Shown: in pieces, positions 10,891-23,104 of the stretch
Position numbering within the stretch: the stretch's first letter is position 1
How the letters are laid out: every line of letters begins with the position of its first letter
Assembly: GCA_023614405.1 (NCBI GenBank)
Contig: CM042694.1
Coordinates: 353,356,010-353,420,009, forward strand
DNA: 64,000 nucleotides
Origin: Avena insularis
Lineage: Eukaryota; Streptophyta; Magnoliopsida; Poales; Poaceae
Reading direction: 5' to 3'
Notes under the pieces: generated by a model
Seen by the model: only the letters and a program-made list of their open reading frames with translations
What the model was told of the DNA's origin: nothing
Database searches by the model: none
Program-made: the position numbers and the translations under genes

Positions 10891-12240
10891 TTATACAAGG
10901 TACCAATAGCAGAGGAAAAGAGTTACCTCCATCATCTGGCCAGCTAAAGACATAGCCTTGGTAGCGGAGTTCATCTGTGCGTTGAACTCGGCTGGGCCGA
11001 ACTTCTCCGGCAGATCATCTTGTGGGTCGATGAATTCTGCGTTGTTCCAGTTCTTCACATACTCAAGGAGGAGTGGACTGTAACTTTCACCACTGGAAGA
11101 GTAGTTCGCCATAAGACCTTTGACATGGGCTCTCGCATGGCAGATTGAGCTGTGGCAGGGCTGGTGTGCAGAACCAGCTACCTGCTACCCTCTAACCCGG
11201 TGGCGGTAGACCCGAACGAGATCCCCTTAGTTGACCCGGTAACCTTCTTGAGCTTGCCGGATGGAGCCTGAGGAGCTGGCTGGAAAATGTCTGCAACTGA
11301 AGGAGTTGACCAGGAGGGAGCTGACGAGGCCTTCCTCTTGGGAGGCTTGGTGGAGGCTTTGGCTGTTGCTGTTGGTGCTGGTGTTGCTGCTAGTGCTGCT
11401 TCTTTGGTGCCTGTAATCTTGGTGATGGTGCTGTTGTTGATGTTGTTGATGCTGGTGCTACTGGTGCCCTGGTCAGGCAAGGTGGGATACCCCCCACGCC
11501 GACATTGCCCTCCTCATGACGAGGTGGGCTCTGGTCAGGCATAGCCATGGAGCCCTCTTGAATGGGGCTGAGTGGGCGAGTATCATCGTTGCTGGGGGGA
11601 GGGGGAGAAGGGCTGCTCCGGATTGGGGAGGCTATGCTGGAGCTGCTCTATGGGATGACCCTAGGAGCTCTAAAAAGAAGAAAAGCACCAAGTCAAAAAG
11701 AGAGAGAACCAATAAGAGACAAAGGCAAGCAAAGGAAAAATCCCCAAGTATCAGTGCAAAGGGACTTACTCATCCGAGGTTGGAGGATTCAAAGGTTTGG
11801 GCACCCTCCGGACCATGCTCTTGGCAGGCGGCTTAGACGAGGCTTTCACCCCGGACTTTTTCTGCCTCTTCTTGGGCGGCGGCACCTCTAAAGCTGCGGC
11901 CGAGGTAGCCGCGCGCTTCTGGGAAGAAGCAGGGGCCAGACCACCAGTGGCGAGGGTAGGAACCTCGTGGACCTGACCCTCCGGGTTAGCTAAACATTCA
12001 GACATAACCAGATGCGTGTAAGAGATTGGAACCAGATCAAGTACCTCCAGGACCTCAACGTCCGAGTCATTGTCATCTGGCCAATCCCTTAGAGAAGAGG
12101 CCTTACCAGCGCTGCGTTTGACGATGTCCGGGTAGGAAGAAAGGTCTCAGGATCAGGCTCTTCCTCGTCCTCTTTAGTATGGTCCGACAGCCACTTGCTC
12201 GCCAGCACCTCGCCATCCTCTAGTGGCTGCTAGAGAAATC
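10891..12240 (-). pseudogene. Antisense gene of Gypsy1, middle exons
   Basis: Several short open blocks on the minus strand read like exons of the antisense gene. 10891-11112 has WNNAEFIDPQDDLPEKFG near its start. 11178-11480 is Ser/Thr/Ala/Pro-rich and basic. 11766-12005 contains the nuclear-localisation-like PPKKRQKKSG. They are separated by stops and frame changes at intron-sized distances (about 60-280 bp). I assign them by position and orientation rather than by a recognised domain. Exact splice sites were not fixed. Confidence 0.45.
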
Positions 12241-12329
12241 GCTGAGAACAAGACAACAATTGCCAAGTTACGAAATTAAACCGACATATATAGAAGATCC
12301 GGAAAACAGAGAGAAGCAAATTTACCTTT

Positions 12330-13263
12330 GGAGGAGGGTTGACCATGGTGAAGGGCTCGCGTCCCCACTCCCAATCCTCGGTGAATTCCTTCTCCACATT
12401 GAAGATGGATTTAACCCAGCGGTAAACCGCCGAGTTATCCATCTCGATAGATGAAGTCCGGTGGGGGTCGAGGGGGACGCTCAGGTAATATATCTTGTGG
12501 GCTCTCTTCTGAAGGGGGGAGACCCGGCTGCGGATAAAAGTAATCATGATGTTCTCCCCCTAGAGCTCCTCCTTGAGCAGCTCCCTGATTTGGTGCTCCA
12601 CCTGATTCGCTAGGGTCGTGGGTCGCTTGGGAATGCTCTCCAAAAGTGAGGTATTTGGAGGGCCAAGCTTGAAGGGGAGGAGCCGGATCAAGTCCTCGTT
12701 GGTGGTGTTCCGGACATAGAAGAAAGTCTAGGCCCAGCCCTTGCAAGACTCGAGTCCGGTGACCCGGGGGAATGCAGATTTCTTCCGGGGAGAAATGGAG
12801 GCAGCGCCACACTGGGTCAAATTCTTATCCTCCGGAGCAAGCTCTTTGTCCAGAACTACGTTCCTCCGGAGACCAAATAACTTGATCCAAAGTTCCTTGG
12901 TTGGCCAGAGGCCAATGTATCCCTCAATGCCAGAGGCAAAGGAGGACAAAGAAGTAATGGCATTGGCGGGGAGATGATGTAGTTGCAGTTTGTAAGTGGA
13001 AATGAAATCAAACAAGAAATCTGAGGTGGGGAGGCCACAGCCGCACTGAAAATGCGAAAGGAAAACAACATATTCCCTAGGATTGGGGGAGGAGAGGTCT
13101 CACCGGAGGCGAGACGACAGGCGACGCCGACGGGGATGCTGCACATGGCACGGAGCCAGTCCAAGTCGTCCTCACGGACGATAGAGCCATCCCAGCAGCC
13201 GCGCTCGCGGCCCTCTGCTCCTTCCTCCTGCTGCGCGACCACGGCTGCTTCCTCCTCAGTCAT
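12330..13263 (-). pseudogene. Antisense gene of Gypsy1, N-terminal Transposase_28-like domain
   Basis: The block starts at MTEEEAAVVAQQEEG (13263) with an acidic leader, then DLDWLRAMCSIPVGVACRL. After a likely intron (about 13070-13020) it continues with FDFISTYKLQLHHLPANAI, then IEGYIGLWPTKELWIKLFGL. It goes on to about 12330 through SCKGW, TFFYVR and DWEWGREPFTMVNPPP. These blocks match what I know of the Pfam family Transposase_28 ('putative gypsy type transposon', PF04195) found in grass Tat elements. A TAG at about 12728-12730 interrupts the second block. The name does not prove transposase activity, and no catalytic residues are known to me. The gene is read toward the element's own pol. 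Confidence 0.72.
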
Positions 13264-13974
13264 GGTGGATTCGAGATCCTCGAGAGAGAAATCAGAGTAG
13301 AGGTAGCTGGAGGAGGGGAAATGGGAAGTGCAAGGCCCCGTGATGGAGATCTTGAATGGGAATGGCGGCGCAGGTGCAAGATGCTGCCTGGTGCAGAAAG
13401 AAACTAGCGGCGGCGGAAAGGATTCGGCGAGAGAGAAATGAGGCTGGGAGGCAGAGAAAATGGGGAACTTTCCCAGGGGTTGCCCAGGACCTCTACTTAA
13501 CCGAACAATGGGCGCATAGTGGGATCCTTTGCGGTTGCCACACCGCGCACGACAGGCGTGTATGCGGCCGCATCAGCCAATCAGAGCATGGCCATAACAA
13601 GGGGCACAGGGGCAAAGGATCCCATGACGCGATGTAATGTTACAGTTAATGAGGCGCCACGGTGAAGGGACGTGCGCAGCAGTTATTCTTGACATTGCGA
13701 CAGTAACCGGCGCATTAAATGCGCGTGGCCCTTAAAATGAGGTAAAATGATGATTATCCTCCATGTAGGATGTGGGGAAGCGTACAAGAGAAGGAAAGGT
13801 AACCCAGATAAGCAAGCAAAAGACTCGGCCAGCGAGGAATAACTCAGAATGAGCCAAGGGATTGCGAGAGGAAAAACTCCGGGTTACTAGGTAACTCGGC
13901 CAAAGAGGCAACGATCCAAATATGGGAACCTGCTGTGGCCTTAACAACCAAAAATTGCTAAGACCACACCAGCT
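13264..13974. other. Gypsy1 region between antisense gene start and 3' LTR
   Basis: About 700 bp without a recognised coding sequence. It must hold the promoter and 5' untranslated part of the antisense gene, since transcription starts here and runs left. No convincing TATA box was picked out. Confidence 0.45.
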
Positions 13975-13983
13975 TCGGGGGCT
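13975..13983 (+). promoter_or_regulatory. Gypsy1 polypurine tract
   Basis: The G-rich run in cttcgggggctaa directly before the 3' LTR (13986) is where plus-strand DNA synthesis would be primed. The same G5 tract before TGTTGG is usual in grass Tat elements. Confidence 0.7.
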
Positions 13984-13985
13984 AA

Positions 13986-14800
13986 TGTTGGGAGGATATC
14001 CCCGGGTAGGGTAACGCGGGGTATAAGGACCGAGTTAGCCGGGGTACGGCACGGTCAAAGCAAGGGCTGACCGGGTCACCTCTAGGCAGGTCGAACCATG
14101 GAGTGACCCGACCCATGGAGCATCTCCTTGACTATGGTCCGGCCGGCATAAAATATATGCTGGCCATGTTTATCTAAATGTTTTCTAGGTAACTTGATAG
14201 CCGGATTAGCTATATGCTAGCCGGACTATCTTATGGCTTCCAAGAGAAGGAACCCCCCACTGGTCAAAAGGTGGCTTTATTAGCTGTAGCATGAGTAAAG
14301 TAAAGTAAAGTAAAGAAGAGGACCGGCGAGTCAGGGGCGACCAAGGTGACACGGGCAATGTCGGATGACATAGCCCGTGTCTGGTGACGCTTAAAGACAA
14401 ATATTACGCTGTGGGTTACGTCCAAAGCCCGGACAAGCCTTTAAAGAGAATAAAGAAGCATCTAGCTTTAGGCAAGGAACATATTCTCCGAATATGTTGC
14501 CACGTGTGCCCTAGTATTGTAAACCGGGCTCCCCTATATAAGGAGCACCGGTGCCTCCGTAGAAGGGGATCGGTCATTTTCTCTGTCTAAGGTAGAACTC
14601 AAGAGCTAGTTGGTAGGGAGTAAGAGACATAGCTCCTTCTTGTTGAGAGCTTGAAGAGCGTTTGTAAACACCATATATAGAGATAAATACAAGAATATCT
14701 GTGTGTGGAATCACCATGTTCTCCCTCCCTGGATTCCCCTAGCACTCATTGGCCCCATCTTTAGTCTATCCATGGCATCTGCCGTGCCACCACCACGACA
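13986..14800 (+). repeat. Gypsy1 3' LTR
   Basis: It starts TGTTGGGAGG and ends CCACGACA, followed by the duplicated CAAAT. It is collinear with the 5' LTR except for substitutions and a few short indels. A TATATAAG box lies at 14535-14542. Confidence 0.93.
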
Positions 14801-16229
14801 CAAATTAAACGCAAAAAACAAAAAAAATAGACAGTAACTACCAAAAAGAGAAATCAAAAAATTATACGAAAACCCTAGAAAAAGCAGCTCCCAAAATATA
14901 TGCAAAACAAGGTGCGGCCGACACACAACAGAGCAGTACAAAACAGTAAGGCAAATTAAGGCAGTGAACAACAAAAGCAAGCATTATAATACCTAACCCG
15001 TAAGCAGTTCTCTGAGATGCTAATGCACCGAAAGAAGTAGTTCGTATGACACGCAAAAGAGAGAAAAATGCCTACCAACAAAAGAAACACGCGCTGTTCC
15101 ATGACGTAAAAAACCGCCACACTAACCACCACACACCCGAAAACACTAGAAGAACTACACGTGTCGCAAAAACAAGCAATGCCCGATCCCCGAGACACAC
15201 CACAATCGTCCACGTGCTAGCAGGAGCAGCGACACGGAGCATACTCCGTCGTGCGTGCCCTTTTTCTAGCGTTTTCGTGTGTGTTTTGTTTCAGGGTTGG
15301 AGAGGGGAAGGGGGTCTTAGCAAGGGGTATCAGATGAATCCACGGAAAAAACAACGATAATATTTAGCTACGGTTTGTATGACATCTACAAAAAGGAATA
15401 ACCAACACAATTTGAAGTACCACTTCAATCATAAACATGAATAGCTTGAAGATTTAGGACTATAGTGGCAAGGTACCACTTCGAAGCGACTGAACCAACT
15501 TATGTGACAAGCTAGACTATCCATTAGCTGATATTGTTTCACATTACTCAGTTAACATAATAAAATAGGAAATTTATATGAAAACACCACTTTCTGATGA
15601 AAATGCAACATGTTTTATTCTGGCAACGCAGATATCTAGTGACATATTCATGAATTCACATAAAACATGAGAAACCCTTCCTTTTTGCTTGAAGCCCCAA
15701 AATGTGGGTATACCCCATCGGTGTGTAATGAAGGATAAATACATTTAACACAAAGTGTTGCTATTACTATGACTTAATTTCACACAAGAAAGAGCTAGTG
15801 TGCTTCAAAGACACTAAAGGATCTAACTAAGTTAACTAGCGTGTTGCCCTAGATTGTCTAATTTGCGAAGAAACTAGGATTGAAGTTGTCTGTATTTCCA
15901 TCCACTATTTATCCTAATCAAGGTAATATACCCAAATCTTGACTCATGCAAGAGATTGTTTTTTCACATGTTTTATATTTTCTAGGAATTATTCCTATTA
16001 GACACCTCAAGAAAATGATACAAAAGAATGTATTATTAATTGTTAATTCGCACTACCATTATGGATGCTAAAAAAGGGATGTCCAAAACATGAGATCGAA
16101 AGGATGACAATTACAATTAGAGGCTTAAAGGATTTATTTCATTTTCGTGCAAATTGTTAGTGACATTTATTAGAATGTCTATCATTAGATCAAACTAAGC
16201 CCAACCGACATGCCAATCAATCAGATAAG
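14801..16229. other. Unassigned sequence between Gypsy1 and segment A
   Basis: It continues the target sequence interrupted at 567. 14801-15240 is strikingly A- and C-rich on the plus strand, with few T. 15361-16229 is ordinary AT-rich sequence. Open frames at 15046-15360 and on the minus strand have no recognisable domain. It could be a fragment of another transposable element, but no ends or coding motifs were identified. Confidence 0.4.
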
Positions 16230-19200
16230 TCGATGACTGGTGGGTATAGTTTCGAATCGGTCCCATCTCACATTGACTCAGCCTGGATACCTTTATATAT
16301 GTGGGGCCCCTGGAAACCATCCGAGAATCCCTGTTATGCATATCACCATGATCCCGTGATCAGTTTGTCGTGGCACATAACCGGCGAGTATCAGTACAAC
16401 ATCCAAAACATAACGAGTAAAGCTTACAATGATGTCATTATGGCTATACCTTACATGAGCCTTGTCAAGCTACTCCAAGTATCATCAGTGGAACTTCAAC
16501 AAGCATAGAGCCTGAGTCATGCCTTAACCTATAGGCAACTAACTAGGAGAACGTTCTAGCTCGCATACTCGTCAACATCATTCCTTCTTCTGCTTCATCC
16601 TTCTTGAGATCTGAACAAGTAAATATCTAGGGATGATGCCAGTGAATATGTTTGAATGTACTCGCAAACCACCCTAAGAAAGTAATAATAACAGGATATG
16701 TAATATGGATATGGTATTGGGATGGCTCCAAAGAGGGTTCATTTCAAAATTAGTTTCTCATGTAGATATAGAATCTCCATATCTTTATTAAAAACTTCTG
16801 TAAAACATTTTGAAAAGTTTGTAAACCACTATTGTGGGATCACCCATTTTTCCTTCCTTCCGGTCATTCCACGACCAAACCTCTTTCCTTCCTTTCCGAT
16901 CATTCCATGGTCAAATCATTTCCAAATCCTTTTTGATTTTCTGAAATCCTTTTTGAAAATCAAAACCACCACTGCTGGGTAATAGTTTATCCAACCGTCC
17001 ATGACCGCGAACACGGCTATTCGAATAGATTTACACTCTGCAAAGGTTGTACACTTTACCCACATCATCTGGGTACGCTGCCCTGATCCCGCATGGATCG
17101 TGGGTCGAGTAACTGATCAAGAATCTTAGGATTCCACTCCAGTATAGGCGCCTACCCTATGAGTTGTTCCCTCAACACCGGGACGTCGGGTACCGAGGAC
17201 CATTTGGAGCGCATTTTACACTTCACGAAGTGTGCACTTTCAATGAGAGGCTCATAGTAATGTCTGGCTACCCATAGATAGTTCATTTCTTCTCCCGATT
17301 GATGCTTCAATAGGGACCATGCTAGAGAAGACCTAGCCTCTAGGGATCAGATCCCCTATAGTATTTGCGAGCAACCCATACCAGAATAAACAAACTTCTA
17401 GTAAAGCCCCGTCCCATTCTAGGGTAATGTGGTTGCACAGTTTAGTTGTTCTAGCTAAGCTTCAAAGAACCGGGTGTGTCATCAAGGGGTTGGACTTAGT
17501 AGTAAAATTGTGTAATAGTTTGGAGGATCCAAGCCACTAATAAATATAGACAACAATAGTAAAACAATGCAGTTTGCATAAATAGGTATAAAACATACAT
17601 AAGTAAAGTAGTAGGACAAGACTTATGAACAAGTAGGTGGATTGCCTATGACTAGCGATATGTCCCTGGACTTCTATATAATCGCATCTATCGCCATCAC
17701 GGTTCACACATGCAAACAAACAAAACATAGCAGTCACCACCAAGAAAATCAAACATCAACATAATACAACAATCAATTGAACAAGACAATAGTATACTTC
17801 AGTAGTTAAGGTTATGACCAACTCATAGCAGTTGGAATTACCTTAGATGTAAATTTGGAATTTCTTTTATGGTTGAATTGCCAAAAAACCACTTAAATAA
17901 AGGGGTTTAATACAAAGGCAAGGATTTGAATGATATCAATGTAAAAAATTATATCAACAAGTAGGTACTGAAAAAACAAATCCACCAAAAGTGGTTTCAT
18001 TATTTTATGAATTTTCTTTATTTAGTTATGAATTTTCTAGTGAGACAAACCCTTATTTTGGTAATTATTTTACCAGAAAATATTTGTAGCTCAAATAAAT
18101 TTGTCCTTAGAGGTTATTGTATATCTATGAGTTTATGATTTTTGAGAGTTGCCTTCACTCCAAAATAATTACCATAATGCCCTTGGGAAATGCCCAAAGT
18201 CAAAACTGTAAGCAATTTGTATTTTTCATGAGATTTATTCTACACGTCCAATTAGAATGATACCAAGGACAATAGATAGGAATTACATGTACCTTCTTGT
18301 ATAATTTGGTAGATATTGCAGTACCTTCTAGTAGAATTTGGTAGATATTGTGGTACCACTTCACAGAGAGTTGCAACCAACTCATAATAGGTTGTGTATT
18401 TACTTTGGGAAATTTTCCAAGTTAGATCTAGGGTCATTTGTTAGTTTTTCTATAGTAGATCTACAGATCATTTTGGCATGGGGTCAAAGCCACATACAAG
18501 GTTCTAGAAATACCTTTCATTAGAACTTCGTTTCAAGAGATTTGAACTAGGAAAGCTCCAAATATGATTTTTCAGTGGGTAGGACACAGTTTTGTAGGAT
18601 AATAACTAGAAAATGTGTATCTTGTATTTTTTCTAGATTTTGCTTCTACATGTAGTGGAAAACAGGTAGGTACATGCCGACAATTTGATCTAGACAAAAC
18701 TAGGCATTTTCCATTTTTGCTTTATTTAATCATAACATCAATTTAACAGACCTGTGTAAATGGAAAAGGAAAAAGGGGATCCTGACCCCGATCCGGAAGG
18801 AGATGGGCCATAGTGGGCAAGATCGACCCACTCGAGTGAATCCAGGCACAGGAGCAAGGGTTTTAAATGGCCTGGGAGGGGCCCACTGGTCAGCAACAGA
18901 ACACTATCGAAAGGGTATCAGGCGCGGGTGACTATCAGATCCGGTTTCGATCAACGGCTCCCATTCATCGTCCACCTGTAGCCCAAGATTAGAAAGGGGA
19001 AACCCTAGGGCATCCCTATAAGGCAGGGGAGGCTCACCGTAGGCTTACTGGAGACCGAGGAGCGGTGGAGTAGACGCGATGGTCAACGGCGAGACGAATG
19101 AGGGAGGCAGGGTAGGTTTTGGTCCTAAGTCGAGCCTCGCGTGATGATGCCCGAAGTGACCTCGCCGGAGCTCGATGGAGACGATGGCTAGTACTTACTT

Positions 19201-19855
19201 GAGCAACAGGGAGAGCAGAGTTAGATGAAGAAGGGAGAGGGGGATGCTCTAGAAATAAAAAGTGAGGAAAGATAGGAAGGGAGGAGAGCTCACGGTCTAG
19301 ATCATGACAAAGGCCGAGAGGTGCTCTTCTTCCTCCCCAAGGATCTATGAGTCCTGAGGTGAGTCAGAGGCTGTGGATGTGACCAAGGGGTGGTGTGGGA
19401 TCAGAGTGGGGAAGAAATGAGCGTTTGGGGTGGAATGTGGGGTTATAACTAAGAGGGGTGTGGTCTAGGGTGGACCATGTCCAAGGGAGGGCTAGGAGCT
19501 GTCCTGGCTACTGGTTGGGCAAGCAAACGGTGGTAGGGTTGACACTGGGGTTCTAGTAGAGATAGGAGAGTGGTGAGAGTGGTCGTGGTGCTGGTGCAAC
19601 TTTAATCCTTGGCTCACATGCATGTGATGGCATCAATGCCTCTCTCCTACTCTCCAAATACAAAGGACAAGGGTGGATAGTGCGGCTATAGTGTTTGGTT
19701 GACCAGGAGAGGGGAGTGGCTGCTAGATAGGTCTTTGGTGGGGTTTTATGTACATCATTTGATTTTGTAAAGGCTAGAGATGCCCATGTAGAAATCTTAA
19801 CATCTCCCTTTTTTATTTGAATATTTCTACAATGATTTTTGAAGCGCATAGTTGG
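16230..19855 (-). repeat. Segment A, left part: long LTR of a Ty3/Gypsy element
   Basis: 17484-19855 aligns collinearly with 34187-36621 (segment B). 16230-16700 is an inverted match to 1-480. Orientation is inferred from the polypurine tract at 26568-26583, on the far side of the other half. The combined length (over 5 kb) is long for an LTR but fits Tekay/Del-type grass elements. Short open frames inside have no domains. The true left end was not located. 19851-19855 is GTTGG, the target duplication of the inserted Athila-like element. Confidence 0.6.
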
Positions 19856-21324
19856 TGATGACCCACAAGTATAGGGGGTGTATCGCAGTATTTTCGATAA
19901 GTAAGAGTGTCGAACCCAACGAGGAGCAGCAGGTGCTGGCTAGTGGTATGGATAAAGCAAGTAAACGAAGTACGAGTAAATAAAAGACAGTAGGAATAAA
20001 TGCAGCAAGTGGCCCAATCCTTTATGCAGCAAAGGACAAGCCGGTTGTATTACTTAAGATGACCAAATGTTCTCGAGGACACATGGGAAGACTGTCAAGT
20101 GCTTTCGCTTCATATAGTTGATTAATCTTCTTTAGCTTGCTAAGTGTTGTGTGGGTGAACCTGTGCTAATGTACCGACCTTCCTAAGACTAATACATACT
20201 TTTGATTATACCCCTTGCAAACATGCGTAAGTACAAGAAACTAATTAAGGTAGAAACATAACCACAACTTTAAACTCTAAGACCCTTACGTCCCTTGTGC
20301 AATGGTTTCCTAATGGGGGTTCAGGTTTCTGTCACTCCGGCAACCCCTACGATTAGTATCCAATTACACAATGCATTCCCGTAGGCCCATATAGGTGAAG
20401 TGTCATGTAGTCGACGTTCACATGACACCACTATAAGAAGTACACCACAACTTAAATATCAAACTATTGAATCTTTCTTAGCACAACTCCACTACTAACA
20501 ACATGACTTCTCCCATGTCCTCAAGAACAAAACGAACTACTCACAATTCATCATATGTACCATGATCAGAGATGGAATAATGATGTATAACAATCTGAAC
20601 ATAAACAATAATTCAATGGTTCCACTCAATAGCATCAACTACAAAGAGTAATCAACACCGGGAAAGTTTCCCCTAAGAACTATGCAAGATTCAACCCAAT
20701 TGTTACAGCAATATGGATATGGTGGTGATGGTGGTGATGGTGCTGATGGTGATGATGGTGGTGATGATGATGATGATCCCGATGAAGTCCAGCTTGATGG
20801 TGGTGTTGATGGCGATGATCTCCCCTCTCCGGGAAGGAATTCCCCCGGCAGAAATCTGTATGCCGGAGAGATCTTTCTCTCTCAGTGTTTTTCCGCCCTG
20901 CAGAGGAAGCGGAATCTTTTTGTGGTCGCCCCCGAGTATTAGGGTTTTGGGAGGATAATATATGCCAAAGGGGAGTGCCAGGGGTGGACTAGGGCGGCCA
21001 CACCACCTGGTGGCACGGCCTAGGGTGGCCCCCGCTAGGGGGTGGTGTGGGTCCCGTGTGGCCCATCTCCAGCCCCCTTCTGGCTTCCTTCGTCTTCTGG
21101 AAAAATATGATTCCGTATATTTCCCGGATTTTCTGATCTTCACGAATTTTGCCTCCAAACAGCACCTTTTCCATCAGAATCCTGACTGTAGCGGTCCATG
21201 CTCCAAATGTCATCCACCATGCAAAAACAGATGAAATAACATAAGTATCACCTCTCAATATGAAATATATCAATGAATAACCGTGCATTATGACATAGAA
21301 TAGTGATGCAAAATGGACGTATCA
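19856..21324 (-). repeat. Athila-like element, left LTR (3' LTR of the minus-strand element)
   Basis: 1469 bp, from tgatgacccacaagtatagg to atggacgtatca. It is followed at 21325-21340 by a polypurine tract read on the minus strand (TAAGCTTGGGGGGAGT). It contains a GATGGT/GAT-rich microsatellite at about 20717-20780. The open frames at 20682-21158 are products of this low-complexity DNA and are not genes. Confidence 0.85.
20717..20780. repeat. GGTGAT/GATGAT microsatellite in the left LTR
   Basis: Irregular runs of gatggt and gatgat. The equivalent block in the right LTR, at about 23877-23930, is shorter and interrupted, so the array has changed length between the two LTRs. Confidence 0.8.
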
Positions 21325-23104
21325 ACTCCCCCCAAGCTTAGACTTCGCTTGTCCCCAAGCGAAACTGAGCTCAATAAACATGACCTCAGGTTTATAGAGT
21401 GAAGGGTCGATAAAAGAATACAGACAAGAAGCATCACATTCATCAATACATAGATCATAATAGAAGACACCTCACTATTATATAACTCAACTTGCAATGA
21501 GTAAAGGAAACACCATAAAGATACATAAAGTGAATCATAATTGGTAATGGCAAACTTAGCTCTTGGTCGAAGAATAGTTGATAATTTGCTGGACTTTACA
21601 AATAACTGGTTTTTCAATGATAGCTTTCAAAGTAGTAAACATCAAGATAAGAGCAATGTGCAAAACAAGGAACATAAGAAACATGATTGAATAAATCATC
21701 ATATGAATGAATGAAACACAACAACTCAAAATACTTGCTGAGATATAAGGGAATAGGTTTACTAACTCAACTTAAAAGTAAAAGAAAGGCCCTTTGCAGA
21801 GGGAAGCAGGGTTTGCAAGTCCCATAAAGAGCTCCCAAAAATTATGATACTTATTAGCTTTCAGCTTTCATTGCCCCTATCATAGGCATCTTTAGGTGGT
21901 TAAGGTTAAAGTGACACAACTAAGAGGATATGCTTGACAAGTTATAAGTTGAAACCTCATGTCCCTCACTTACGAGTACCGAACCTCATGCTACTCAACT
22001 TCAGTCACAAGTAAGCTCTTGTCATTGTAAATACATGTGTATCATTAAGAACCGCCAATGGGGTACCCCTTGCACATGACACAGGAGCTATCCCATAATC
22101 AAAATGACAAGGCAAGTAGACAATGAGCATCTCAGCGATCTTTTTATTTGCTATTTGCATAGGTTTTTATTGAGGATGCTTCATACAATGCTCACTATAG
22201 TTATGCTGCAAGTTTCCACCATGATTAGGCATGGCTTAGGCTAGCGGCCTAGGCGTTTCTCTAACACACATATAAACTCCATGATCTTACAAGTTCCCCT
22301 TTTATTTCACACCGCCGGGATCCATAGGCAAAAGAACATGATATCAACTAGGTACAAAGTACTAATGCAGTGTTGAAAGCGTTCCCCATGATACATGGTT
22401 CTGCTAACTTCAACTCATAAAGCGCAAGCATATACACAACAAAGAAGGACCCAATGGTTTAGGTTATTAAATGCAAGAAAATTAAAGTGTGCCATCAAGT
22501 TCATGAGAGCTTTAATCACTAATTTTCACATAACAAGTTTAATTTGGAAGGTAGATAAAACAAGAATTTACTTGGAATAGCAATAGTGATAATAGGTAGG
22601 TATGGTGGACACAAATAGCATGGTTTTTGGTTTAAGGAGGTGGATGCACGAGAAGAATTCCTTCTCAGTACAGGTTTTTTGCTAGCAAGGCTGGGTAGCA
22701 AGTATAAGAGTTGAAGGAAACAAACATACAAGTGATAAAAACAAACATGTAATCTTCCTTAGAAGCACAAAAGATCTTAGCTAGAGAATACTAAACTTAT
22801 GAGCAAATCAAGAAAGAAAGATGATGAAATTATATTTCTTTAGAGTACTTTTATCTTTTCGTTCAACTCTCAAAAATAGTGTTGCTCTTGGACCGAGTTT
22901 GCCAAAACCAACTAAATTAACTCAATGATCCCAAAGTGAAACCAATACTAACAACAAGATCAATCATATAACCACGAATTGAAAACTAATATAATCTATG
23001 CAAAAGAGTAAATGATAGAACTTCTCATTAATATTCCATAATGGCAACTCACACCAAGGGGAATTCTCTGCAAATACTTAGCAAAAGGATTTTTAGGGGT
23101 TTTT
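21325..23104 (-). other. Athila-like element, internal region without genes
   Basis: About 1.8 kb between the LTRs, starting with the polypurine tract. No gag, protease, RT or integrase motif is visible in any frame. At its right edge no tRNA-Asp-type primer site is found, because the outer end of the right LTR is missing. Confidence 0.7.

Larger units (their letters stand above)
568..14800 (+). mobile_element. Gypsy1: full-length Tat-lineage Ty3/Gypsy retrotransposon
   Basis: A 14.2 kb element bounded by two direct LTRs (568-1378 and 13986-14800) that begin TGTTGG and end in A(C/T)A. It is flanked by the 5 bp duplication CAAAT at 563-567 and 14801-14805. Internal order is primer site, leader, gag, protease, RT, RNase H, archaeal-type RNase H, integrase, then a long 3' region with a gene on the opposite strand. 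Integrase after RT marks Ty3/Gypsy. The second RNase H, the missing chromodomain and the antisense gene point to the Tat clade (the group of RIRE2, Grande and Cinful). All coding parts are broken, so the copy is not autonomous now. The LTRs differ at about 20 sites in the first 260 bp by eye, so the insertion is not recent. Confidence 0.93.

Noticed and set aside
15046..15360. A 104-codon open frame
   Set aside because: Biased composition from an A/C-rich strand, with no domain and no supporting signals.
16233..16508. A 91-codon open frame in segment A
   Set aside because: Its DNA is an inverted match to 225-470, where the frame is not kept, so it is not a conserved coding sequence.
20682..21158. 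Open frames on both strands in the Athila-like LTR
   Set aside because: They are Asp/Gly- or Met/Val-rich translations of a GAT/GGT microsatellite; the same occurs in the second LTR at 23834-24301.
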